Of a stretch of 6,019 bases of DNA, positions 1-5,946 are shown piece by piece. The notes under the pieces are model-generated. The model was not told the DNA's origin and did not search any database. It was given only the letters and a program-made list of their open reading frames with translations. The stretch spans positions 1-6,019 of the forward strand of contig CAZONI010000158.1 in NCBI GenBank assembly GCA_964581175.1, given 5' to 3'. Each line of letters opens with the position of its first letter. Within the stretch, counting starts at the first letter, position 1. The translations under genes were made by a program, and so were the position numbers. The stretch is from B46-G9 sp964581175. GTDB lineage: Bacteria > Desulfobacterota > DSM-4660 > Desulfatiglandales > Desulfatiglandaceae.

Positions 1-693
1 GCCGGCTATCAGCCCTTTGAAATGCAGGACGCGAAAGGAAACATCGTCGGCTTTGATGTGGACATGGCCTATGAAATGGGAAAGGCCATTTTCGGCAAAG
101 GCGGAGAGAAGAAAGTCAAACTGGTCAACACGGCCTGGGAAGGCATTATCCCCTCCTTGATGACCCACAAGTTCGACATCATCATGTCGGGAATGACCGC
201 GCTTCAGAGCAGGAATCTGAAGGTTAATTTCTGCGACCCTTACTACTACATCGGGCAATGCCTGCTGGTGAATAAGAAGAACAAGGGAAAGATAAAGAGC
301 TATAAGGACCTGAACAAGAAGGGGATGATTGTCACGAGCAAGCTGGGCGTCACCGGCCAGTTTACGGCGGAGAATCTGATGCCGAAGGCAACTCTCCGGC
401 TCTTCAAAGCAGAGGCTGACGGCGCGCTGCAGGTGGCAAATGGCCTTGCAGATGCCTTCATCTACGATGAACCGCAGGTCCGGGTGTTCGCGGCCAAGTA
501 CAAGAAGACCTGCTTCGGAATCTTCAAGCCCCTCACCTATGAACCCCTGGCATGGGCCATCCGGAAGGGAGACCCTGACTTCATCAATTTCCTCGACAAT
601 TTTTTGCGCCAGGTCCGCGGCGACGGCCGCTGGGATCAAATGAAAAAGAAATGGTTTGTGGATTACGTGGAAAAGATGGCAAAGGAACAATAA
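1..693 (+). CDS. Polar amino-acid ABC transporter substrate-binding protein (5' partial)
   Basis: The extracytoplasmic receptor of an amino-acid importer, SBP family 3 (the GlnH/HisJ/ArtJ type). The open frame runs in from the left edge, so the signal peptide and roughly the first 30-40 residues are missing, and 230 residues are visible. The reading begins AGYQPFE and continues to GFDVDMA (residues 17-23), the usual start of lobe 1. TAWEGIIPSL (44-53) and SGMTALQSR (63-71) follow. By family knowledge the Arg at 71 contacts the ligand carboxylate. FCDPYYY (77-83) matches the family FSDPYY motif. LGVTGQF (115-121) and YDEP (155-158) are the lobe 2 ligand-site segments. The ATG at 22 is internal and not the start. 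The gene is followed at once by a strong hairpin and then by its permease and ATPase. A family 3 receptor is clear; which amino acid it binds cannot be told from sequence reading. Confidence 0.93.
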   Translation, partial: AGYQPFEMQDAKGNIVGFDVDMAYEMGKAIFGKGGEKKVKLVNTAWEGIIPSLMTHKFDIIMSGMTALQSRNLKVNFCDPYYYIGQCLLVNKKNKGKIKSYKDLNKKGMIVTSKLGVTGQFTAENLMPKATLRLFKAEADGALQVANGLADAFIYDEPQVRVFAAKYKKTCFGIFKPLTYEPLAWAIRKGDPDFINFLDNFLRQVRGDGRWDQMKKKWFVDYVEKMAKEQ

Positions 694-701
694 GAGAGAG
701 C

Positions 702-732
702 AAAGGGGGGGCCGGTTTCGGCCCCCCTTTTT
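702..732 (+). terminator. Strong hairpin with T5 between binding-protein and permease genes
   Basis: Nine bases after the binding-protein stop lies a perfect stem: G706-G711 plus CCG (712-714) pairs with CGG (719-721) plus C722-C727 around a four-base loop GTTT. The stem is extended by a G-T pair and by AAA (702-704) against TTT (729-731). The 3' arm ends in T5 (728-732). This is a textbook Rho-independent terminator. As it sits inside an operon, it probably works as a partial terminator or as a 3' RNA-stabilising hairpin, giving more receptor than permease and ATPase. The ribosome site of the next gene begins only nine bases beyond the T-tract. Confidence 0.88.
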
Positions 733-740
733 CATGATCC

Positions 741-747
741 AAGGAGG
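741..747 (+). promoter_or_regulatory. Ribosome binding site of the permease (supports TTG start)
   Basis: AAGGAGG, a near-perfect Shine-Dalgarno sequence, stands five bases before TTG at 753. The nearby ATG at 734 is out of frame with the permease and lies before this site, so TTG 753 is the supported start. Confidence 0.8.
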
Positions 748-752
748 TCAAT

Positions 753-1550
753 TTGTTCTTCAACAAGCGATCCATAATTACCCTGGCCATCGTCGCGCTG
801 TTCCTGGCAGCCGCGTACTATTTTTTTATAAGCAAAGGAATCACGTACATATGGCACTGGGAAAAGATACCCGAGATGCTTTTCTATTACGGGACCAAAT
901 CGGCTGGTGAAACGACGCCTGGTGTGCATCTCGGGGTTCTGATGATCGGCTTCATGCTTACGGTGAAGATTTCGATTATCGCCATCATTTTTGCCATTGT
1001 ACTGGGAACGGTCGTAGGTATTGCCAGGCTTTCCAGTGAACCGGTTACCCGGGCCATCTCCATCACCTTTGTCGAACTCGTTCGAAATACCCCCCTGCTC
1101 GTACAGATCTACATCATCTATTTCTTTGTCGGTTCCATGTTGAGACTCTCGGCCTTGACGGCCGGCACCGCGGCACTGGCCATTTTTGAAGGAGCGTATG
1201 TGGGGGAAATTGTCCGGGCGGGAATCCAGTCCATTCACAAGGGCCAGATGGAGGCCGCACGATCCCTGGGCATGTCCTACGGGAAGGCCATGCGGTACAT
1301 CATTCTTCCCCAGGCCTTTAAGCGTATTATTCCGCCCCTGGCCGGCCAGTTCATCTCCCTGATAAAGGATTCCTCGCTCGTTTCCGTTATTGCACTGGCA
1401 GATCTCATGTTCCAGGGGCAGCAGGCGGTCGCAAGAACCTACTATGCCTTTGAGATCTATTTTACCGTGGCCGCTCTCTATCTGGTTATGACGTTCGCCC
1501 TTTCCATGGCCACCCAATACATTGAAAGGAGGCTTGCCGTCAGTGATTGA
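753..1550 (+). CDS. Polar amino-acid ABC transporter permease
   Basis: Inner-membrane channel subunit of the importer, His/Glu/Gln/Arg/opine (PAAT) permease family, 265 residues. A first membrane segment lies at about 8-26. A loop that is probably periplasmic (27-58) is followed by further segments at about 60-92, 100-130, 138-152 and 200-222, and a last one at about 235-252. ELVRNTPLLVQIY (108-120) is the family hallmark. The cytoplasmic EAA loop, which docks on the ATPase, spans 167-188 and contains EAARSLGMSYGKA with the invariant Gly at 173 and LPQA at its end. The start is TTG at 753, chosen for its AAGGAGG site; no in-frame ATG gives a full-length protein. Only one permease gene is present, so the channel is probably a homodimer, as in GlnP- or ArtQ-like systems that use one subunit. 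Its end overlaps the ATPase start. The role is secure and the substrate is unknown. Confidence 0.95.
   Translation: MFFNKRSIITLAIVALFLAAAYYFFISKGITYIWHWEKIPEMLFYYGTKSAGETTPGVHLGVLMIGFMLTVKISIIAIIFAIVLGTVVGIARLSSEPVTRAISITFVELVRNTPLLVQIYIIYFFVGSMLRLSALTAGTAALAIFEGAYVGEIVRAGIQSIHKGQMEAARSLGMSYGKAMRYIILPQAFKRIIPPLAGQFISLIKDSSLVSVIALADLMFQGQQAVARTYYAFEIYFTVAALYLVMTFALSMATQYIERRLAVSD
1525..1532 (+). promoter_or_regulatory. Ribosome binding site of the ATPase (decides the start)
   Basis: AAAGGAGG lies inside the last permease codons. The upstream TTG at 1522 overlaps or precedes it and cannot use it. TTG at 1534 is only one base away. GTG at 1543 stands ten bases downstream, a little long but workable, and gives a protein beginning MIEVRHLYKTF, as ATPases of this family do. 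Confidence 0.65.
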
Positions 1551-2280
1551 AGTAAGACATCTTTATAAGACCTTCAAGGTCCACAATCGCAAGGACGTAA
1601 AGGCACTGGTCGATTTTTCGACCCAGGTCGACAAAGGTGAAGTGGTTGTCATTATCGGTCCCAGCGGCTCCGGGAAAAGTACCTTTCTGCGGTGTTTGAA
1701 CCGCCTGGAAGAGGTGGACAGCGGGGAAATCATTATCGACGGCCAGAACATCCTGGAAAAGAAGGTGGACATCAACAAGGTGCGCGAGGAGCTGGGCATG
1801 GTTTTCCAGCATTTCAACCTCTTTCCCCACAAGACGGTGCTCGAAAATGTGACGCTCTCCCAGCTGATCGTCCGCAAGAGGAACAAGCAAACGGCCATGC
1901 GGATCGCACAGGAGCTCCTCGATAAGGTGGGGATCCGGGAAAAGGAGAACGTCTACCCGGCGCAGCTCTCAGGAGGGCAGCAGCAACGGGTGGCCATCGC
2001 CCGGGCCCTGGCCATGCAGCCAAAGATCATGATGTTCGACGAGGCCACCTCGGCCCTGGATCCCGAGATGATCGGAGAAGTCCTGGATGTCATGAAAACG
2101 CTGGCCCGGGAAGGTATGACCATGCTCGCGGTTACCCATGAAATGGGGTTCGCCCGTGAAGTCTCGGACAGGGTGATTTTTATGGATGGGGGACAGATTG
2201 TAGAGGAAGGAACCGCCGAGCATTTCTTCAAGAATCCTACCCATGACAGGACTAAGCTTTTCCTTAGCCAGATCCTTTGA
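1543..2280 (+). CDS. Polar amino-acid ABC transporter ATP-binding protein (GlnQ-like)
   Basis: Cytoplasmic ATPase that powers the importer, 245 residues, the usual length for the GlnQ/HisP/ArtP group. All nucleotide-site motifs are present: Walker A GPSGSGKST (39-47), Q-loop VFQHFNLFPH (87-96, Gln 89), signature LSGGQQQR (142-149), Walker B KIMMFDE (161-167, catalytic Glu 167), D-loop SALD (170-173) and H-switch His 199 in VTHEMGFA. FQHFNLFPH and THEMGFA are typical of polar amino-acid transporters. The start is GTG at 1543; a longer reading from TTG 1522 would add seven residues but begins upstream of the ribosome site. The first eight bases overlap the end of the permease gene, which suggests translational coupling. 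A short polar stretch, VHNRKDVK (13-20), precedes ALVDFS and makes this first loop slightly long. No terminator with a T-tract follows the stop codon. Confidence 0.95.
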   Translation: MIEVRHLYKTFKVHNRKDVKALVDFSTQVDKGEVVVIIGPSGSGKSTFLRCLNRLEEVDSGEIIIDGQNILEKKVDINKVREELGMVFQHFNLFPHKTVLENVTLSQLIVRKRNKQTAMRIAQELLDKVGIREKENVYPAQLSGGQQQRVAIARALAMQPKIMMFDEATSALDPEMIGEVLDVMKTLAREGMTMLAVTHEMGFAREVSDRVIFMDGGQIVEEGTAEHFFKNPTHDRTKLFLSQIL

Positions 2281-2331
2281 TGTCCGCGGTGAGCAGATGC
2301 TCCCATCAGCCTCTTCTGACGAAAGCGGACG
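2281..2331 (+). other. Possible folded RNA/DNA element in convergent gap
   Basis: Directly after the ATPase stop, GTCCGC (2282-2287) pairs with GCGGAC (2325-2330). Inside this outer stem are two smaller hairpins: GAGCA/TGCTC (2291-2295 with 2298-2302) and TCAG/CTGA (2306-2309 with 2316-2319). Together they could form a three-way junction. No T-tract follows, so it is not a standard terminator; it may be a 3' end or processing structure for the ABC operon, or chance. No other gene is seen in 2281-2345. Confidence 0.3.
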
Positions 2332-2345
2332 GGGAAGGGCAGGTG

Positions 2346-2816
2346 TCAACGGGACGATATGGTTTCTTCCAGGTGTTTGATTGCATCCAGAAGGGCATTC
2401 GGTTCCTTGGCGTTTTGCACTGTCTTGAGAAATCCGGGATACTGGCATAGCCTGGCAACACTCGCGAGTATCTGCAGATGGAGGTCCGGCTTGTTTTCCG
2501 GCACCACGAGCGCGACGATGACCTCCACGGGAATAGCATCCGGACTTTCAAAGTCGACGGGGTCGCTGCATTTGATGAGGAGAATAGCAGGGTCCTTTGT
2601 TTCGCTGCTTATGGTGTGAGGGATTCCTATGCCTCCGCCGATTCCCGTACTCATGGTTTCCTCGCGAGCCTTCAATCCGTCGAAGAGAATGTCGGCGTCC
2701 TTTACGATTCCGCGGCTTGCACATGCCTCGGCAATGAACTGGAGGACTGCATCCTTATCGGGAAGCGGTACGTCGAGAAAAATACACTTCGTATGGAGGC
2801 AATTCCAGATTTTCAT
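2346..2816 (-). CDS. PTS EIIA domain protein, PtsN/fructose type
   Basis: Single-domain phosphotransferase EIIA protein (PTS_EIIA type 2), 156 residues, close to the size of E. coli PtsN. By family knowledge such proteins accept a phosphoryl group from HPr or NPr on one histidine. Either they pass it to a sugar permease, or, as in PtsN, they act as regulators. REETMSTGIG (51-60) followed by GGIGIPHT (61-68) matches the active-site signature, with His 67 as the phosphorylated residue. DLHLQILASVARL (111-123) is the second conserved helix. The start at 2816 gives MKIWNCLHTK, which fits the family N-terminus. The frame stays open upstream to 3092, but that part is the shadow of the divergent MscS gene. 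No clear ribosome site precedes this ATG; an alternative TTG 12 codons upstream has a GGAG before it. No EIIB, EIIC, HPr or rpoN gene is visible, so a regulatory role is favoured by inference. Cys 6 and Cys 11 form a small C-x4-C pair. Confidence 0.88.
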   Translation of the reverse strand: MKIWNCLHTKCIFLDVPLPDKDAVLQFIAEACASRGIVKDADILFDGLKAREETMSTGIGGGIGIPHTISSETKDPAILLIKCSDPVDFESPDAIPVEVIVALVVPENKPDLHLQILASVARLCQYPGFLKTVQNAKEPNALLDAIKHLEETISSR

Positions 2817-2823
2817 GCCAAAT

Positions 2824-2862
2824 AGATTATCAGGATTTCGGCCTTGAGTCAAAAGATAATCT
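2824..2862. promoter_or_regulatory. Symmetric divergent promoter/operator region between EIIA and MscS genes
   Basis: AGATTATC (2824-2831) and GATAATCT (2855-2862) are an exact 8-base inverted repeat, so GATAAT, a good -10 match, points outward on each strand. For the - strand gene the -35 candidate is TTGACT (2847-2852 on the complement), 15 bases from GATAAT or 17 bases from the weaker TAATCT. This would start the transcript within a few bases of the EIIA ATG. For MscS no good -35 is seen upstream of GATAAT 2855-2860. A second inverted pair is TTCGGCC (2837-2843) with GGCCGAA (2870-2876). The repeat may be promoter elements, an operator, or both. Confidence 0.45.
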
Positions 2863-2892
2863 CCGTCTCGGCCGAATGGATAGGGGCAATAC

Positions 2893-3978
2893 ATGCAGGC
2901 TTTCATCGATAGCGTGATACGGCATTTCTTTTCGGAACCCCAACCGCTTGTCAGGGACGCCTTCTCTGCTTTCATCATCCTTTTCTCAGCCGCCGCAGCA
3001 TGGCTGATCTTCAACAGGGTGGTATCGGTCCTTGAAAGGCGGTACCAGGACCATCCGGTGTTCGGCAAGCAAGGCAGGATCTTCCAGGTCATTCGAAAAG
3101 GAGGGCACTATTGCATTCTGATCCTTGTCGGCGCTTTCGCGCTGCGCTTGATCCAGGCCCCTGGGGCGGAAAAGGTCTTTTTTGCCGCTCTGATCCTGCT
3201 CATCAGCTCCCTCATCCAGAGCATCATAAGCCGTCTGCTCCCGTTCCTCGAGACAAACCTGGCCGCAAGAACCAAGACGCAGGTGGATGACGTGGTCCTC
3301 GATCTGTCCAAGAAGTTTTCCGGGGTTATTGTCTATACCACAGGAGGTATTCTCGCCCTGGACGTACTCGGCCTCAACATCATGCCTTTCGTCGCAGGCG
3401 CCGGTGTGGCGGGGATTGCCATCGGGTTTGCCGCCAAAGATACCCTTTCCAACCTGATCGCAGGGGTTTTGCTCATTATTGACCGGCCTTTCGAGGTGGG
3501 GGACCGTATCGAAGTCTGGTCGGCGCCTGCCAATTCAGCCACCTGGGGAGATGTCGTGAATATCGGCCTTCGGGCCACCAAGATCCGGACGACCGACAAT
3601 ATCGTGATCGTGATTCCCAACAATGAGATCATGCGCCGGGACATCATCAACTACACGACCATCACGGAGGAAATCCGGGTGAGGATCCCCATCGGAGTGG
3701 CCTATGATGCCGATATCGGGAAGGCAAAGGAGGTCATCTCCGCGATCAGCCTGGAGCTGGATTGGGTCCTGAAGGACCCGCCGCCCAAGGTCGTTGTGAA
3801 GAGCTTCGGGGATTCAGCAGTGAACCTGGAGGCCAGGGTCTGGATCAAGGACCCCAGGAAGCGAATGGACACCATATCTTCCATTTCGGATCGAGTGAAA
3901 GAGCGGTTCGCGGAACACGGGATCGAGATCCCCTATCCGAAGCGAGATGTGTACATCAAGAGGGGCTCTTCAGGATAA
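2893..3978 (+). CDS. MscS-family mechanosensitive ion channel
   Basis: Inner-membrane channel that opens under membrane tension to release solutes on osmotic downshock. At 361 residues it is longer than E. coli MscS (286) because of extra N-terminal membrane helices. Hydrophobic segments lie at about 22-41, 73-89, 95-117 and 142-160, then the pore-lining helix at about 162-196, rich in Gly and Ala (VAGAGVAGIAIGFAAKDTLS, then NLIAGVLLIIDRPF). This is the family hallmark, followed by the beta domain EVGDRIEV (201-208), GDVVNIGLRATKIRT (219-233) and IPNNEI (241-246). The C-terminal alpha/beta domain runs from about 260 to 350 and ends in IPYPKRDVYIK. Residues 209-217 are a small insert before TWGDVV. 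The ATG at 2893 follows AGGGG (2882-2886) at six bases. The gene is divergent from the EIIA gene and convergent with glnS. The ligand- or tension-gating subtype is unknown. Confidence 0.94.
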   Translation: MQAFIDSVIRHFFSEPQPLVRDAFSAFIILFSAAAAWLIFNRVVSVLERRYQDHPVFGKQGRIFQVIRKGGHYCILILVGAFALRLIQAPGAEKVFFAALILLISSLIQSIISRLLPFLETNLAARTKTQVDDVVLDLSKKFSGVIVYTTGGILALDVLGLNIMPFVAGAGVAGIAIGFAAKDTLSNLIAGVLLIIDRPFEVGDRIEVWSAPANSATWGDVVNIGLRATKIRTTDNIVIVIPNNEIMRRDIINYTTITEEIRVRIPIGVAYDADIGKAKEVISAISLELDWVLKDPPPKVVVKSFGDSAVNLEARVWIKDPRKRMDTISSISDRVKERFAEHGIEIPYPKRDVYIKRGSSG

Positions 3979-3984
3979 GACGTT

Positions 3985-4020
3985 GCGAGGGAGACATGAG
4001 TCCCATGCGTCTCTCATCGC
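3985..4020. terminator. Hairpin between convergent MscS and glnS genes
   Basis: GCGA plus GGGAGAC (3985-3995) pairs with GTCTCTC and TCGC (4009-4015 and 4017-4020), with one G-T pair and one bulged A. Inside, ATG (3996-3998) can pair with CAT (4004-4006) across a small bulge. Only TTT follows on the + strand and no T-tract on the - strand. It may act as a weak two-way terminator or an mRNA end-protecting stem. It begins six bases after the MscS stop. Confidence 0.45.
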
Positions 4021-4042
4021 TTTGGGATCGAGCATGCGCTCT

Positions 4043-5743
4043 TCAGGAGTCCGCTCCAGCCTTCTGGATCTTTGCCCAGGTGTCGCGGAGAGGGACAGTA
4101 CGGTTGAAGACCAGCTTCTCCGGGGAGGAATCCTTCGGGTCGACACAGAAGTAGCCCTGCCGTTCGAACTGGAAATACATTCCGGGCGCTGCCTCCGCCA
4201 GGCTGGGCTCCAGAAGGCAGGAGGAAAGGGTCACCAGTGAGTCGGGATTGAGGCAGTCCTTGAAGTCAAGGCCTTCATATTCGGTTGCGGGGTTGGCCTT
4301 CAAGAGGAGCTTGTCATAGATGCGCACCTCCGCCTGCACGGCCTCGGCCGCGGAAACCCAGTGGAGGGTGCCTTTCACCTTCCTGCCGTCCGGCGCGTAA
4401 CCGCCTTTGGTAGCAGGATCATAGGTGCAGCGCAATTCAATGACCTCTCCTGTTTTTTCATCCTTTACCACGTCCGTGCACTTGATAAAATAGGCATATC
4501 GCAGGCGCACTTCCCGGCCCGGGCCGAGACGGAAGAATTTTTTCGGCGGGTCTTCCATGAAATCATCCCGTTCGATATAGAGCACACGGGAAAAAGGGAC
4601 CTTCCTGGTGCCCATTGAGGGGTCTTCAGGATTGTTGGTCGCTTCCAGCTCTTCCATCTGGTTTTCCGGATAGTTTTCGATGACCACGCGCAGGGGGTAC
4701 AGGACGCCCATGACGCGATTGGCACGGCGATTCAGGTCCTCCCTGACGCAGTGTTCGAGCATGGCCATGTCCACCATGCTGTCCCTCTTGGCCACACCGA
4801 TCCGTTCACAGAACGTCCGGATGGATTCCGGGGAGTATCCGCGCCTGCGGAGTCCGGAGATGGTAGGCATCCGGGGATCATCCCATCCCGAAACATATTT
4901 CTTTTCCACCAGTTCGGAGAGCCTTCTCTTGCTCATGATCGTAAAGGTGAGGTTGAGGCGGGCGAACTCGATCTGCTGCGGATGGTAAACTCCCAGTTCG
5001 TTCAGAAACCAGTCGTACAGGGGACGGTGATCTTCAAATTCAAGCGTACAGATAGACTGCGTGATCCCTTCGATGGAATCGGAAAGGCAGTGGGTGAAAT
5101 CATACATGGGGTAGATGCACCACTTGTCTCCGGTCCTGTGGTGTTTCGCGTGCAGGATGCGGTAAACAACCGGGTCCCGCATGTTCAGGTTGGGTGAAGC
5201 CATATCGATCTTCGCCCGCAGTACCCTTGCGCCGTCCTCGAATTCACCCGCCCGCATGCGCTCGAACAGATCGAGATTTTCGTCCACAGAACGGTTTCGA
5301 TAGGGACTCTCCCTGCCCGGTTCCGTAAGGGTTCCCCGGTATTCCCGGATTTGTTCCGGGCTGAGATCGCAGACATAGGCCTTTCCCATCTTGATCAGCT
5401 GCACGGCATAGTCGTACAGCTGATCAAAATAATCGGAGGCGTAGTACATCCTGTCTCCCCAGTCAAACCCAAGCCATCGCACGTCTTTGATAATGGACTC
5501 CACGTATTCTCGTTCCTCTTTGACGGGGTTGGTGTCATCAAACCTAAGGTTGCAGAGCCCGCTATTTTCTGCCGCAAGGCCGAAATTGAGGCAGATGGAC
5601 TTGGCGTGTCCGATGTGGAGGTACCCGTTCGGTTCGGGAGGGAACCTGGTGTGGACCCTGCCGCCGAACTTGTTGGTCTTGAAGTCTTCGGCAATGATAT
5701 TTCGGATGAAATTGGGCTGGGGGAAGGTGTTGTCCTTTGTCAT
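4043..5743 (-). CDS. glnS: Glutaminyl-tRNA synthetase
   Basis: Class I aminoacyl-tRNA synthetase that charges tRNA-Gln directly with glutamine in the cytoplasm; 566 residues against 554 in E. coli. The N-terminal NFIR (11-14) and HTRFPPEPNGYLHIGHAKS (31-49) carry the HIGH motif at 43-46. NLRFDDTNP (65-73), WCIYPMYDFTHCLSDS (208-223) and GWDDPRMPTISGLRRRGY (286-303) are typical of GlnRS rather than GluRS. The KMSKS loop appears as IMSKR (269-273), as E. coli has VMSKR. The anticodon-binding beta-barrels run from about 340 to 555: GRKVKGTLHWVSA (453-465), FQFERQGYFCVD (524-535) and VFNRTVPLRDTWAK (545-558). ATG at 5743 is preferred because AAAGGAG ends eight bases upstream; ATG at 5749 would add two residues but lies only two bases from that site. 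The gene appears intact and is transcribed alone as far as the window shows. Confidence 0.98.
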   Translation of the reverse strand: MTKDNTFPQPNFIRNIIAEDFKTNKFGGRVHTRFPPEPNGYLHIGHAKSICLNFGLAAENSGLCNLRFDDTNPVKEEREYVESIIKDVRWLGFDWGDRMYYASDYFDQLYDYAVQLIKMGKAYVCDLSPEQIREYRGTLTEPGRESPYRNRSVDENLDLFERMRAGEFEDGARVLRAKIDMASPNLNMRDPVVYRILHAKHHRTGDKWCIYPMYDFTHCLSDSIEGITQSICTLEFEDHRPLYDWFLNELGVYHPQQIEFARLNLTFTIMSKRRLSELVEKKYVSGWDDPRMPTISGLRRRGYSPESIRTFCERIGVAKRDSMVDMAMLEHCVREDLNRRANRVMGVLYPLRVVIENYPENQMEELEATNNPEDPSMGTRKVPFSRVLYIERDDFMEDPPKKFFRLGPGREVRLRYAYFIKCTDVVKDEKTGEVIELRCTYDPATKGGYAPDGRKVKGTLHWVSAAEAVQAEVRIYDKLLLKANPATEYEGLDFKDCLNPDSLVTLSSCLLEPSLAEAAPGMYFQFERQGYFCVDPKDSSPEKLVFNRTVPLRDTWAKIQKAGADS

Positions 5744-5750
5744 TCCCATT

Positions 5751-5758
5751 TCTCCTTT
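5751..5758 (-). promoter_or_regulatory. Ribosome binding site of glnS
   Basis: On the complement this reads AAAGGAGA. Its GGAG core is eight bases from ATG 5743 and two bases from ATG 5749, which favours the shorter protein. Confidence 0.7.
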
Positions 5759-5772
5759 CAGGATGCGGTCCT

Positions 5773-5801
5773 ATACTAGCCTAAGCAGTGGTGTGGTGCA
5801 A
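5773..5801 (-). promoter_or_regulatory. Candidate sigma-70-type promoter for glnS
   Basis: On the complement, TTGCAC (5796-5801) and TAGTAT (5773-5778) are separated by 17 bases. Matches are three of six and four of six, so the call rests on spacing and position as well as sequence. A run of ten T on the coding strand (A5800-A5809 on +) overlaps the upstream edge of the -35 and could bend DNA or act like an UP element. The predicted leader is about 25 bases. Confidence 0.4.
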
Positions 5802-5879
5802 AAAAAAAATGCGTTTGGCACAGGCCATCCTGTTAGAAGAATCCGAGAGCGAATAATTCGGCAGGCAGCCATCAACAAT

Positions 5880-5894
5880 CAGTTTTGGAAACTG
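5880..5894. repeat. Perfect 6-base inverted repeat over the dehydrogenase -35 region
   Basis: CAGTTT (5880-5885), three-base centre TGG, then AAACTG (5889-5894). It overlaps the candidate -35 hexamer of the downstream gene, a typical place for a repressor or activator site. A second short palindrome, CGAAT-A-ATTCG, lies at 5850-5860. Confidence 0.45.
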
Positions 5895-5921
5895 GCAAAG
5901 GTTGGTGGAGGATGCTATACT
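5892..5921 (+). promoter_or_regulatory. Candidate promoter of the dehydrogenase gene
   Basis: TATACT (5916-5921) matches five of six -10 bases and is preceded by TGC (5913-5915), an extended -10 element. CTGGCA (5892-5897) is a fair -35 at 18 bases. The predicted start near 5928 gives a leader of about 19 bases holding the GAGG ribosome site. Confidence 0.6.
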
Positions 5922-5946
5922 CCCTCCATACTGAACGAGGAAGAAA

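Noticed and set aside
732..1517. Long 261-codon open frame on the - strand across the permease
   Set aside because: It is antisense to a fully recognisable permease. Its product is rich in Gly, Asp, Asn and His with no recognisable motif, as expected of a shadow frame.
2817..3092. Upstream extension of the EIIA reading frame to 248 residues
   Set aside because: The extra part overlaps the MscS start region on the other strand, has no family similarity, and the EIIA domain begins naturally at the ATG at 2816.
3762..4240. + strand frames spanning the MscS end and the glnS 3' end
   Set aside because: They are out-of-frame readings of two well-supported genes, with low-complexity products.
5800..5830. 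T10 on the - strand as a terminator tail
   Set aside because: Only a stem of about four pairs precedes it, and there is no gene upstream on that strand in the gap.
5810..5840. Possible sigma-54 promoter at TTTGGCACAGGCC
   Set aside because: TGGCAC is present, but the required TTGC-type element five bases later is absent.
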